NCBI RefSeq assembly: GCF_003202205.1
Contig: NZ_PDOG01000007.1
Location: 62,001 to 126,000 of the forward strand
From: Halomonas sp. LBP4
GTDB lineage: Bacteria > Pseudomonadota > Gammaproteobacteria > Pseudomonadales > Halomonadaceae
Direction: 5' to 3'
Length of the DNA stretch: 64,000 bases
Shown here: one piece after another, positions 7,969 through 16,277 of the stretch
Numbering within the stretch: position 1 is the first letter of the stretch
Layout of the letters: every line of letters starts with the position of its first letter
Position numbers and translations under genes: made by a program
Notes under the pieces: generated by a model
Seen by the model: the letters and a program-made list of their open reading frames with translations, nothing else
Told to the model about the DNA's origin: nothing
Database searches by the model: none

Positions 7969-9582
7969 ATGAGTGACTTCATGCTGCCCGATATCGGCGA
8001 AGGTATCGTGGAATGCGAAGTGGTCGAATGGCGGGTCGCCGAGGGCGACGCCATCGAGGAGGACCAGCCCGTGGTCGAGGTGATGACCGACAAGGCGCTG
8101 GTGGAAATCACCGCCCCGGAGGCGGGGCGGGTCACCCGGCTCTACGTACCCAGGGGCGAGATCGCCAAGGTGCACGAGCCGCTGTTTGCCTACGAGAGCG
8201 AAGGTGAAGTGGAAGCCGCGAAAGCCCAGGACGAGCGGCAGACCGCTGCCGTGGGGAAGCCGACGCCTGCCGGGGCGGAACCGTCGTCTGCGCCCGTTGC
8301 CGCCGCCAAGGATTTCATCCTCCCCGATATCGGCGAGGGGATCGTGGAGTGCGAGGTGGTCGAGTGGCGGGTCGCCGAGGGCGACGCCATCGAGGAGGAT
8401 CAGCCGCTGGTCGACGTCATGACCGACAAGGCGCTGGTGGAGATCACCGCCCCCGAGGCGGGCACCATCAGCCGGCTGCATGTGCCCAAGGGCGAGATCG
8501 CCCGCGTGCATGCGCCGCTGTTCGCCTATGTGCCGGCGCGGGCCGGGGAGGGCGAAGGTGCCTCGGCGGAACCGCCGGCGTCGACCGGGCGTCCGGCGGA
8601 ACGCGCCGCGCCCGCGCCCGTGACGGCCGCGCCGGTGGCCACCGGCGGGCGCGGCCCCTATGGTCGCATTCCCGCCAGCCCCGCGGTGCGTCGCCTGCTA
8701 CGCGAGCACGGCCTGGCGCTGGAGGCGGTGCCCGGCTCGGGCAAGGATGGCCGGGTGCTCAAGGAGGACGTGTTGCGCGCGCTCGACGCGGGCGGTGTCG
8801 AGCCGGGGCGGCCCGAAACGGCCGGGGCGGCGCGTCCGGCAGCCGACGAGGCCGCCCGCGAGATGCCGGCGGGCGGCGAGGTCCGGGTGGAGCCGCTGCG
8901 CGGCATCCGCGCGGTCATGGCGCGGCGCATGGTCGAGGCGGCCACGACCATTCCGCACTTCCAGTATGGCGAGGAGATCGATGTCACCGCGTTGCTGGCG
9001 TTGCGCGAGCGACTCAAGACCGCGGCCGAAGCGGGGAACACACGCCTGACGCTGATGCCCTTCTTCATGAAGGCCATGGCGCTGGCGGTGCGCGAGGAGC
9101 CGATCCTCAACGCCCGGCTCGATGAGGCGGTCACCGAGATCCACTACCAGTCGTCGGTCAATGTCGGCATGGCGGTGGACAGCCGCGCGGGGCTGATCGT
9201 GCCCAACGTCAAGGGCGTGGAGCGGCGCACCCTGCTGGACGTGGCCCGCGAGATCCAGCGCCTGACCGGCGATGCCCGCGAAGGCAAGGTGGCCCAGGCC
9301 GACCTCAAGGGGGGAACCATCAGCATCTCCAACATCGGTGCCCTGGGCGGGACCTATGCCGCGCCGATCATCAATGCGCCCGAGGTGGCGATCGTCGCCA
9401 TCGGCAAGAGCCAGTGGCTGCCGCGCTTCGACGCGCATGGCGAGGTGACCCGGCGGGCGATCATGACCGTCACCTGGGCCGGCGATCATCGCATCATCGA
9501 CGGCGGCACCATTGCCCGCTTCTGCAACGCCTGGAAGGGGTACCTGGAAGCGCCGGAGACGATGCTGCTCCATCTTGGATAG
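7969..9582 (+). CDS. bkdB: Branched-chain 2-oxoacid dehydrogenase E2 with two lipoyl domains
   Basis: A 537-residue dihydrolipoyl acyltransferase that forms the core of the complex. It has two N-terminal lipoyl domains with lipoyl lysines in VMTDKALVEI at K42 and K154, Ala/Pro-rich linkers, a peripheral-subunit-binding domain (about 233-271, GRIPASPAVRRLLREHGL), and a catalytic domain ending in DHRIIDGG (H507, D511). The ATG at 7969 follows ACAGGAGAGG; an upstream in-frame ATG at 7936 overlaps E1 beta and would add only a non-domain leader. Pseudomonas BkdB has one lipoyl domain, so the duplication is notable. No E3 gene (lpd) follows, so E3 must be encoded elsewhere. Confidence 0.92.
   Translation: MSDFMLPDIGEGIVECEVVEWRVAEGDAIEEDQPVVEVMTDKALVEITAPEAGRVTRLYVPRGEIAKVHEPLFAYESEGEVEAAKAQDERQTAAVGKPTPAGAEPSSAPVAAAKDFILPDIGEGIVECEVVEWRVAEGDAIEEDQPLVDVMTDKALVEITAPEAGTISRLHVPKGEIARVHAPLFAYVPARAGEGEGASAEPPASTGRPAERAAPAPVTAAPVATGGRGPYGRIPASPAVRRLLREHGLALEAVPGSGKDGRVLKEDVLRALDAGGVEPGRPETAGAARPAADEAAREMPAGGEVRVEPLRGIRAVMARRMVEAATTIPHFQYGEEIDVTALLALRERLKTAAEAGNTRLTLMPFFMKAMALAVREEPILNARLDEAVTEIHYQSSVNVGMAVDSRAGLIVPNVKGVERRTLLDVAREIQRLTGDAREGKVAQADLKGGTISISNIGALGGTYAAPIINAPEVAIVAIGKSQWLPRFDAHGEVTRRAIMTVTWAGDHRIIDGGTIARFCNAWKGYLEAPETMLLHLG
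7984..8127 (+). repeat. Lipoyl-domain coding repeat, copy 1
   Basis: 144 bases encoding residues 6-53 of E2. Aligned by eye with 8320-8463 it differs at 14 positions, nearly all third-codon positions, giving 46 of 48 identical amino acids. Confidence 0.85.
8320..8463 (+). repeat. Lipoyl-domain coding repeat, copy 2
   Basis: In-frame partner of the repeat at 7984-8127, about 90% identical in DNA. It encodes residues 118-165 of E2. Confidence 0.85.
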
Positions 9583-9598
9583 CACCGCTGGCACGGGG

Positions 9599-9690
9599 CC
9601 CTATGGGGTCAGACCCCGGCCTCTTCACCATGGCGGTCATGGTGCACTTCGCCAGCGGATCCGGCACCGCCGGGGTCTGACCCCATAGGG
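9599..9690. repeat. REPIN-like inverted repeat (GGGGTCAGACCCC family), copy 1
   Basis: A perfect 22-base inverted repeat (9599-9620 against 9669-9690) built on TATGGGGTCAGACCCC, with 48 bases between arms. Each arm is itself a palindrome around GGGGTC-A-GACCCC. A second element with the same arms lies at 52929-53016. Such paired, palindrome-bearing arms are typical of REP doublets mobilised by RAYT (IS200-like) transposases. No RAYT gene is in the window. It lies between E2 and the kinase-like gene. Confidence 0.75.
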
Positions 9691-9744
9691 GCGACCTCGG
9701 CGCCAGTTTTCCGCCGCCCCGTTCGTCTCGAGTGGTGAAGTTCC

Positions 9745-11595
9745 ATGACCCATGCCCCGCTGCAGCAGTTCTATATCCCGGAAGAGCAGTCGATCTACCT
9801 GCTCAGTCACGACGACGCCCGCAAGCTCAAGGAGTGGGTGGCGCTGTGTCAGGCCCAGCTCGAGCAGCTGGGCTACCGGGACATCGAGCTGATCGGCAAG
9901 GGGGCCTACGGCTTCGTCTTCGCCGGGGTGACGGCGCTGGGCGACGAGTACGTCTTCAAGTTCACCCGGGTCAACCTGCCCCAGCACCTGCAGGACCGCC
10001 TCGAGGAGGAGGCCTTCATGCTGGAGCAGGTCGACCACCCCCGGGTGCCCAAGCTGATCGCCTACCAGCGCGTGCGCCACCAGTCGATCCTGGTGATGCA
10101 GCGGGCGCCGGGGATCAACCTGGAGGAGGTCTCGCTGCGCGAGGGGCGGCTGTCGCCGCGCCTGGTGGTGCGCATCGCCGACCAGCTGGCGGATATCCTG
10201 CGCGGGCTCCGGCGCGAGTCGGGCCCGGCGGGCAGGCCGGTGGTGCACGGCGACATCAAGCCCTCCAACCTGGTGTTCGACGCCGCCACCGAGCGCATCG
10301 CCTTGATCGACTGGGGCTCCTCGGTGTTCGCCCAGCTCGATGCCAACCAGCAGTTCGTGGCGGCCAACGTCATGGAACTGATGTCGGACAACCTGCAGCA
10401 GACCAACGCCCGCCTGGGCGATGTCTATTTCATCGGCGAGGAGCAGTTGAACGGCGCCCTGTCGTCGCCCCGCTTCGACGAGCAGGGCGCCGCCGGCACC
10501 CTCTACGCCCTGGCCTCGGCCCAGTCCTGCCGCTTCGGCCACCGGGCCATTCCCGCGACCTCCCTGGGGCTGCCCATGGAGTTCGCCCGCATGCTCGACG
10601 GCATGCTCGACCCGGATCCGCGGGTGCGCCTGAAGGCCGGCGATCACTTCATCCGCGAGATGCCCAGGCTCGCGCGGCTGGTGATGCTCGACCTGCCCGA
10701 GCCACCGCCGACCGCGCTGGTGCCGGTCTGGGGGCGACCGGCGAGCCGCGAGATCGACACCGTGGTCTACAGCTCGCGCAAGGCATTCCTGCGCGAGGAG
10801 GGCGGTCGCGAGACGCTCAACGACGTCAACGACGTCCAGCTCGACCGCTACTACAGGAACTTCATGCAGGGCATGGGCGAGACCGAGAAGGCCTTCCTCG
10901 CCGCGGTGAGCCGGCTGGGTCGCTACCCGGTGGTGGGCGGGCTGGCGGTGCGCTGGGAGGTCGACGGGGTCTATATCGACACCTCGCTCAACCTGCACGA
11001 CCCGTCGCTCAAGCCGGCCTTCGTCGCCGCGGTGAACAACATGGTGCACCTGGCCCGGGCGATCTATCGCCAGGGCATCTTCAAGAGCTGCCTGTTCAAC
11101 GCCCGCGATACCCTGCACCTGGACCGCGAGGGGCCGGACCGCCCCTTCGTCGTCGAGCCGGGCATGCGCCTGGCCTACGAGGTCAGCGCGGTGCCCGAGC
11201 TCGAGGATCGCAGCCGGCTGCACAGCTACTTCGAGGACGGGCCCGACCCGGAGGAGTTCCTGGTGCTGCCCGAGGCGATCATCGCCTCGCTGGAGGCGCT
11301 CAACGACATCCACCACACCGGCATGATCATCTTCGAGGCGCTACCCGAGCACCTCAAGATCCACAGCTATTACCGGCTGCTCGACCCCTCCCGGGAAGCG
11401 GAGTTCCGGCGCCGCCTCGAGGACATCCTCGCCGCGGTGGACCTGATCGAGGGGCTCGGTGTGTCGGGCTTCATGAAGATGCCCTACAAGGACACCCGCT
11501 TCTTTCCCCATGTGGAGCGCCAGCCGGAGCGCTTCTATCCCCGCGACCCCCGAGCGGTGCTGGCCGAGACGGCGGCGGGCCCGCGCGGCGTGTAG
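9745..11595 (+). CDS. Ser/Thr protein kinase-like protein with unassigned C-terminal half
   Basis: 616 residues. The N-terminal half is a eukaryotic-type kinase fold: glycine loop GKGAYGFVFAG (51-61), candidate ATP lysine K72 in VFKF, catalytic loop HGDIKPSN (D170, N175), and a DWG in place of DFG (D189). Active-site residues are present, so it is probably an active enzyme rather than a pseudokinase. From about residue 330 to the end there is a second region with no family I recognise, rich in acidic and aromatic residues (YYRNFMQGMGETEKAF, SYFEDGPDPEEFLVLPEA). No signal peptide or membrane segment is visible. It is a single gene, preceded by a REPIN-like repeat and facing the TRAP genes. Substrate and role are unknown. 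Confidence 0.75.
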   Translation: MTHAPLQQFYIPEEQSIYLLSHDDARKLKEWVALCQAQLEQLGYRDIELIGKGAYGFVFAGVTALGDEYVFKFTRVNLPQHLQDRLEEEAFMLEQVDHPRVPKLIAYQRVRHQSILVMQRAPGINLEEVSLREGRLSPRLVVRIADQLADILRGLRRESGPAGRPVVHGDIKPSNLVFDAATERIALIDWGSSVFAQLDANQQFVAANVMELMSDNLQQTNARLGDVYFIGEEQLNGALSSPRFDEQGAAGTLYALASAQSCRFGHRAIPATSLGLPMEFARMLDGMLDPDPRVRLKAGDHFIREMPRLARLVMLDLPEPPPTALVPVWGRPASREIDTVVYSSRKAFLREEGGRETLNDVNDVQLDRYYRNFMQGMGETEKAFLAAVSRLGRYPVVGGLAVRWEVDGVYIDTSLNLHDPSLKPAFVAAVNNMVHLARAIYRQGIFKSCLFNARDTLHLDREGPDRPFVVEPGMRLAYEVSAVPELEDRSRLHSYFEDGPDPEEFLVLPEAIIASLEALNDIHHTGMIIFEALPEHLKIHSYYRLLDPSREAEFRRRLEDILAAVDLIEGLGVSGFMKMPYKDTRFFPHVERQPERFYPRDPRAVLAETAAGPRGV

Positions 11596-11623
11596 TGGCC
11601 GGTCATCGGGGACTCCTTGCGCA

Positions 11624-12922
11624 TCACCGGTTGCCCATGGCGTCCGGTAGCCAGGTGACGATGCCGGGGAAGAGGCTGATCAGCACCACGCCGAGCATCA
11701 TCAGGAAGAAGAACGGCATGGCCGCCCAGGCGATGGCGAGGATATTGCGGCCGGTCATGCCCTGCAGCACGAAGAGGTTGAAGCCCACCGGCGGGGTGAT
11801 CTGCGACATCTCCACCACGATCACCAGGTAGATGCCGAACCAGATCAGGTCGATGCCGGCGGCTTCCACCATGGGCAACATGATCGAGGTGGTCAGCACC
11901 ACCACCGAGATGCCGTCCAGGAAGCAGCCCAGCAGGATGAAGAAGACCGTCAGCGCCGCCAGCAGCATGAAGGGCGAGAGGCCCAGGGTGGCGATCCAGG
12001 CCGCGAGCTCCCGGGGCAGGCCGGTGAAGCCCATGGCGGCGGTGAGGAAGCTCGCCCCGGCGAGGATGAAGGCGATCATGGTCGAGGTGCGCACCGCGCC
12101 GAGCAGGGCGTCGCGGAACACCGGCCCGGTCATGCAGCCCTGGATCCTGGCCAGCAGCAGCGAGAGCACCACACCCACGGCGGCGGCCTCGGTGGGCGAG
12201 GCCAGGCCGGTGTAGATGGAACCGATGACGCCGACGATCAGTGCCAGCATGGGAATCAGCCGGCGGGCCCGGCGCAGCTTCTCGCCGAGCGGCAGGCCGG
12301 CCTCGGCGGGTGGTACGCGGTCGGGAAAGCGCCAGGCCCAGAGCATCAGGTAGGCGGCGAACAGCGAGACCAGCAGCAGGCCGGGCAAGATGCCGGCCAC
12401 GAACAGGCGGGCGATGGACTGGTCGGTGGCCACCCCGAAGACGATCAGGATGATCGACGGCGGGATCAGCAGCCCCAGGGTGGCCGAGCCGGCCAGGGTG
12501 CCGATGACCAGGCGCTCGTCGTAGCCGCGGCGGGTGAGCTCGGGGATGGTCATCCTGCCCATGGTGGCGCAGGTGGCCGCCGAGGAGCCGGAGACGGCGG
12601 CGAACAGCCCGCAGCCCACCACATTGGTATGCAGCAGCCGCCCGGGGATGCGCTGCATCCAGGGCGACAGGCCGGTGAACATGTCGTCGGCGAGTTTCGA
12701 GCGGAACAGGATCTCGCCCATCCAGATGAACATCGGCAGGGCGGTGAGCTCCCAGCTGTAGCTGGAGCCCCAGATGTTAGAGGCCATGACGTCGCCGGTG
12801 GGGATAGAGGTGAACTGGGAGAGCCCCAGCCAGCCGAGCCCGAGCAGCGAGAAGGCCACCCAGACACCGCTGCCGAGCAGCAGCAGCAGGGCCGCGAAGA
12901 GGATCGTCATCATCAGGAGCAT
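11624..12922 (-). CDS. dctM: TRAP transporter large permease (DctM)
   Basis: A 432-residue inner-membrane protein, the main transport subunit of a TRAP carrier, which couples solute uptake to a sodium gradient. It has about 12 hydrophobic segments. Family blocks are FIWMGEILFRSKLADDMF, GSSAATCATMGRMTIPEL, GTLAGSATLGLLIPPSIILI and QITPPVGFNLFVLQG. The start at 12922 follows CCGGAG. It lies 16 bases after dctQ and is the last gene of the dctP-dctQ-dctM operon on this strand. Confidence 0.92.
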   Translation of the reverse strand: MLLMMTILFAALLLLLGSGVWVAFSLLGLGWLGLSQFTSIPTGDVMASNIWGSSYSWELTALPMFIWMGEILFRSKLADDMFTGLSPWMQRIPGRLLHTNVVGCGLFAAVSGSSAATCATMGRMTIPELTRRGYDERLVIGTLAGSATLGLLIPPSIILIVFGVATDQSIARLFVAGILPGLLLVSLFAAYLMLWAWRFPDRVPPAEAGLPLGEKLRRARRLIPMLALIVGVIGSIYTGLASPTEAAAVGVVLSLLLARIQGCMTGPVFRDALLGAVRTSTMIAFILAGASFLTAAMGFTGLPRELAAWIATLGLSPFMLLAALTVFFILLGCFLDGISVVVLTTSIMLPMVEAAGIDLIWFGIYLVIVVEMSQITPPVGFNLFVLQGMTGRNILAIAWAAMPFFFLMMLGVVLISLFPGIVTWLPDAMGNR

Positions 12923-12938
12923 GGTCGGTCTCCGGGGC

Positions 12939-13490
12939 TCACTCGTGGCCGCTGTCGTCGATGGTGAAGGCCGAAGGCCGGGTAGCGGCGGTACGCAGCG
13001 TGGCGAGCCAGGTCTCGAGCAGTGCCAGGCAGAACAGCACCACGCCGGCGAGCATGGCCGACTGGGGGATCCACAGCGGAATGCGCAGCAGGCCGTAGGA
13101 GGTCTCGTTGAAGGCGATGCTGTCCTCGAGCAGCCAGTAGAGGTTCCAGGCGAGGTAGAGGCAGAGTGCCAGGGCCACGCTCAGGCAGAAGGCCTCGACG
13201 AAGACCCGGGTGGCGGGCGGAAGCCGGCCGATCAGCAGGGTCACGCGGATATGGCCGCCGTGGACGAAGGTGTAGGCCAGCCCGAGGAAGGTGGCGCCGA
13301 CCAGCAGGAAGCCGGAGATCTCGGCGAGGCCGGGAATGGCCAGGCCGATGCGATCGCCGCCCACCTGGGTGGCGATGAGATCGATGATGCGCCCGAGGAT
13401 CTGGGCGGTGATCAGGCCGCAGATCAGGCAGAGGCAGGCGGCGGCCAGGTAGCCGCCCAGGTCGTAGAGCGGACGGAGTCGGTAACGCAT
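12939..13490 (-). CDS. dctQ: TRAP transporter small permease (DctQ)
   Basis: A 183-residue membrane protein with four predicted helices (about residues 12-33, 52-73, 95-115, 140-160). The TFVHGGHIRVTLLIGRLP segment is characteristic of DctQ, which forms the membrane domain together with DctM. The C-terminal tail is hydrophilic. It lies between dctP and dctM in the standard order. Confidence 0.88.
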   Translation of the reverse strand: MRYRLRPLYDLGGYLAAACLCLICGLITAQILGRIIDLIATQVGGDRIGLAIPGLAEISGFLLVGATFLGLAYTFVHGGHIRVTLLIGRLPPATRVFVEAFCLSVALALCLYLAWNLYWLLEDSIAFNETSYGLLRIPLWIPQSAMLAGVVLFCLALLETWLATLRTAATRPSAFTIDDSGHE

Positions 13491-13556
13491 GGGACTTCAC
13501 CCTGTGCGAGGGCCGGAGCCCCCCCGGTGGTGGGCACCGGGGTGCTCGGAGCGGAA

Positions 13557-14561
13557 TCAGGGACGGGCGGCTTCGTAGGCCTCGAGGATGGCGGCGCCCT
13601 GATCGCCGGCACGCTCGGACCACTCCTCGGTCATGGTCTCGCCGATCTCGGCGAGCAGCTCGGCCAGCTCGGGGGGCGGCTCGCTGACCTCGATGCCGTG
13701 CTCGCGCAGCACCGCGAGGGCGTCGTCGGTCTCCTGGCGGCTCATCTCCCAGCCGCGCTCCTCGGCGGCCGCGGCGGCCTCGAGCACCGCCTCCCGCGTG
13801 GCCTCGTCGAGGCGCGAGAAGGCCTGCTCGCTGACGATCACCATGTTCTTGGGCAGCCACAGCTGGGCATGGTTGAAGTGGCTCAGGTAGTCCCAGGCCT
13901 TGGTATCGGCGCCGGTGGCCGGGGAGGTGACCATGGCATCGACACGCCCGGTGCTGAAGGCGGTGGGAATGTCGGGCACCTCGACCTGGGTGGGCACGGC
14001 GCCGACGAGCTGGGCCAGCCGCTCGCTGGCGGTGTTGTAGGCGCGCATGCTGAGGTTGCGCAGGTCATCCGGGCCTTCCACCGCCTGCTGGGTGTAGATG
14101 CCCTGGGGCGGCCAGGGCACGGCGAAGAGGATCCGCAGGCCCTGCTGGGCGAGCTCCTCGGCGATGATCTCGCGGGAGGCTTCCCATAGCGCCCAGGCCT
14201 CCTCGTAGCTGGCCGCCAGATAGGGCACCGAGTCCACCTCGTAGATCGGGTTCTCGTTGGCCAGCCGCGACATGATCAGCTCGCCGATGGGCACGATGCC
14301 GCGACGCACCGAGTTCTTGATCTCGGGATGGCCGATCAGCGAACCGTTGGCGTGCACGGTGATGTCGAGCTCGCCGTCGGTGCGCTCGCGCACGTCGTCG
14401 GCGAACTCGCGGATATTCACGGTATGGAAGGTCCGGTCGCCGTAGGGCGTCGGCATGTCCCACTCGGTGGCGGCCTGGGCCGAGACGCTCAGGGTGGTCA
14501 GGCCGAGGCTCAGGGCGGCAACCGAAGTCAGGCCGGCCAGCAGCGGTGTCCTGGCAGTCAT
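13557..14561 (-). CDS. dctP: TRAP transporter substrate-binding protein (DctP)
   Basis: A 334-residue periplasmic binding protein. The signal peptide is LLAGLTSVAALSLGLTTLSV with cleavage near AQAA. The fold segments TVHANGSLIGHPEIKNSVRRG and LSMRAYNTASERLAQLVGA are typical of DctP. The latter contains the Arg that pairs with the ligand carboxylate in most TRAP binding proteins, so the ligand is probably an organic acid. The start at 14561 is preceded by AAGGAGACTTCACC. The divergent neighbour is pxpA, which suggests 5-oxoproline as ligand; that is inference. Confidence 0.88.
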   Translation of the reverse strand: MTARTPLLAGLTSVAALSLGLTTLSVSAQAATEWDMPTPYGDRTFHTVNIREFADDVRERTDGELDITVHANGSLIGHPEIKNSVRRGIVPIGELIMSRLANENPIYEVDSVPYLAASYEEAWALWEASREIIAEELAQQGLRILFAVPWPPQGIYTQQAVEGPDDLRNLSMRAYNTASERLAQLVGAVPTQVEVPDIPTAFSTGRVDAMVTSPATGADTKAWDYLSHFNHAQLWLPKNMVIVSEQAFSRLDEATREAVLEAAAAAEERGWEMSRQETDDALAVLREHGIEVSEPPPELAELLAEIGETMTEEWSERAGDQGAAILEAYEAARP

Positions 14562-14690
14562 GGTGAAGTCTCCTTCTGAAATCTTGTTGTCGGCTGAGGA
14601 GAGGCAATACCCTCGCGGCACCGCCCCCTCGGGTCCATCCTGAGCATAGTGGCCTTTTCACTCGGGCACGCATGTCGCTAGACCCGCATG

Positions 14691-14701
14691 CGTGTTACAC
14701 G
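14691..14701. promoter_or_regulatory. Palindrome CGTGTTACACG in the dctP-pxpA divergent region
   Basis: A perfect 11-base palindrome with a single central base. It overlaps TTACAC (14695-14700), which could be a -35 box with TATCCT 17 bases further on toward pxpA. It is a candidate operator for co-regulating the TRAP and pxp operons; the binding protein is unknown. Confidence 0.35.
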
Positions 14702-14745
14702 TTATATCAATGTTTTTTATCCTAAATGCCTCTGTTTTATTGTCA

Positions 14746-14759
14746 ATTTATCGATAAAT
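14746..14759. promoter_or_regulatory. Palindrome ATTTATCGATAAAT upstream of pxpA
   Basis: A perfect 14-base AT-rich palindrome 37 bases before the pxpA start, within an unusually AT-rich stretch (14700-14760) of this GC-rich window. It is a plausible repressor operator. Confidence 0.4.
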
Positions 14760-14796
14760 CGCTTTCAACGGCTCGACCGCTTGTCAGGAGATCGCC

Positions 14797-15552
14797 ATGC
14801 CACGACTGCTGCTCAACGCCGACATGGGAGAGAGCTTCGGCCCCTGGGTGATGGGGCTCGACCACGAGGTGATGCCTTGTGTGGACCTGGCCAACGTCGC
14901 CTGCGGCTTCCACGCCTCCGACCCCGACGTGATGCGCCGGACGGTCCGCCTGGCCAGGGAGCACGGCGTCACCGTGGGGGCGCACCCGGCCTACCCGGAC
15001 CTGGTCGGTTTCGGCCGCCGCTCCCTGGCCTGCTCCGCGGGAGAGGTCGAGAACCTGGTGCTCTACCAGGTCGGCGCCCTGGCCGGTATCGCCCGGGCCG
15101 AGGGGCTCGAGGTGGGCTACGTCAAGCCCCATGGGGCGCTCTACAACGACATGGCCCGCGACCCCGGGATCCTCTCGGCGGTGATGCGGGCGGTCCTCGC
15201 CTACGATGCCCGGCTGCCGCTGATGGCGATGGCGACCCGCGACACCGCGGCGATGCGCGAGCTGGCCGAACAGCAGGGCGTGACGCTGTGGTTCGAGGCC
15301 TTCGCCGACCGCGCCTACGATGGCCAGGGGCGGCTGGTCCCACGTCGCGAGCCGGGGGCGGTGCACCACGACCCGGCGGTGATCGTCGACCAGGCGTGCC
15401 GCATCGCCAGCGGGGAAGCGATCACGGCCAGCGACGGCAGCGAGCTGGTGCTGGTGGCGGATACGCTCTGCGTGCATGGCGACAACCCGGAGTCCATCGC
15501 CGCGGTGAAGGCGATCCGCGAGGCGCTGGATCGGCTCGAGCCGCCGTCATGA
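14797..15552 (+). CDS. pxpA: 5-oxoprolinase subunit A (LamB/YcsF family)
   Basis: A 251-residue protein opening with the family hallmark LLNADMGESFGPW. Further matches are DLANVACGFHASDPDVMRRT, GAHPAYPDLVGFGRR, YVKPHGALYNDM and the late CVHGDNP. With PxpB and PxpC it forms the ATP-dependent prokaryotic 5-oxoprolinase that opens 5-oxo-L-proline to glutamate. TCAGGAG precedes the ATG. The stop overlaps the pxpB start (ATGA). Confidence 0.93.
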   Translation: MPRLLLNADMGESFGPWVMGLDHEVMPCVDLANVACGFHASDPDVMRRTVRLAREHGVTVGAHPAYPDLVGFGRRSLACSAGEVENLVLYQVGALAGIARAEGLEVGYVKPHGALYNDMARDPGILSAVMRAVLAYDARLPLMAMATRDTAAMRELAEQQGVTLWFEAFADRAYDGQGRLVPRREPGAVHHDPAVIVDQACRIASGEAITASDGSELVLVADTLCVHGDNPESIAAVKAIREALDRLEPPS

Positions 15553-16277
15553 CCGGGCAGGTCGCGACGCCGTTGCCCCGCCTCGAGGCCGCCGGCCTGG
15601 ATGCCTGGCTGATCAGGCTGTTCGATGCCATCGACGAGGCCAACCTGCCCTGGCTCACCGCCCTGACGCGGCAGTGCGAGGCGGCCCTCGGTGCCGACCT
15701 GGTGGACCTGGTGCCGTCCTATACCACGCTGCTGGTGGTCTTCGACCCGCTCAAGCTCGATCCCGAGCTGGCCCGGCGTCGCCTCGGGGAGGTGCTCGCC
15801 GGACTCACGCCGGATGCCGACACCGTGGGTGGCGAGATCCGCGAGCTGCCCACCTGGTACGACGAGAGCGTCGGGCCGGAGCTTGCCCTGCTGGCCGAGC
15901 GCGCCGGCCTGTCGGTGGCGGCGGTGATCGACTGCCATAGCGAGCGGCTCTATCGGGTCTTCGCCCTGGGCTTCGCGCCCGGGTTCGCCTTCATGGGGCT
16001 GCTCGACGAGCGGCTCGAGTGCCCGAGGCTGGACACGCCACGTCAGCGGGTACCGCTGGGCAGCGTGGCGGTGGCGGGGCGGCAGACCGCGGTCTATCCG
16101 GCGGTCACCCCCGGTGGCTGGAACCTGATCGGGCGTACCTCGGCCCGGCTCTTCGATCGCGGGCGCGAGGGCTTCAGCCTGTTGCGCCTGGGGGACCGGG
16201 TGCGTTTCGTGCCCGTCGACCGGGCCGAATTCGAGCGCCAGGGGGGCGACCCCCACCCGATGGAGGCAGAGCGATGA
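15549..16277 (+). CDS. pxpB: 5-oxoprolinase subunit B (KipI family)
   Basis: 242 residues. The C-terminal domain carries the KipI/PxpB signature FALGFAPGFAFMGLLDERL, the VPLGSVAVAGRQTAVYP strand and the TPGGWNLIGRT motif. The N-terminal domain (about 20-90) matches the conserved YTTLLVVFDPLKLD strand. The start at 15549 overlaps the pxpA stop, and the end overlaps pxpC. In Bacillus the homologue KipI also inhibits the sporulation kinase KinA, a role not expected here. Confidence 0.92.
   Translation: MTGQVATPLPRLEAAGLDAWLIRLFDAIDEANLPWLTALTRQCEAALGADLVDLVPSYTTLLVVFDPLKLDPELARRRLGEVLAGLTPDADTVGGEIRELPTWYDESVGPELALLAERAGLSVAAVIDCHSERLYRVFALGFAPGFAFMGLLDERLECPRLDTPRQRVPLGSVAVAGRQTAVYPAVTPGGWNLIGRTSARLFDRGREGFSLLRLGDRVRFVPVDRAEFERQGGDPHPMEAER

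Noticed and set aside
14688..15548. Long upstream extension of pxpB through pxpA
   Set aside because: The pxpA frame is the family match across this stretch; pxpB similarity begins at the ATG at 15549.
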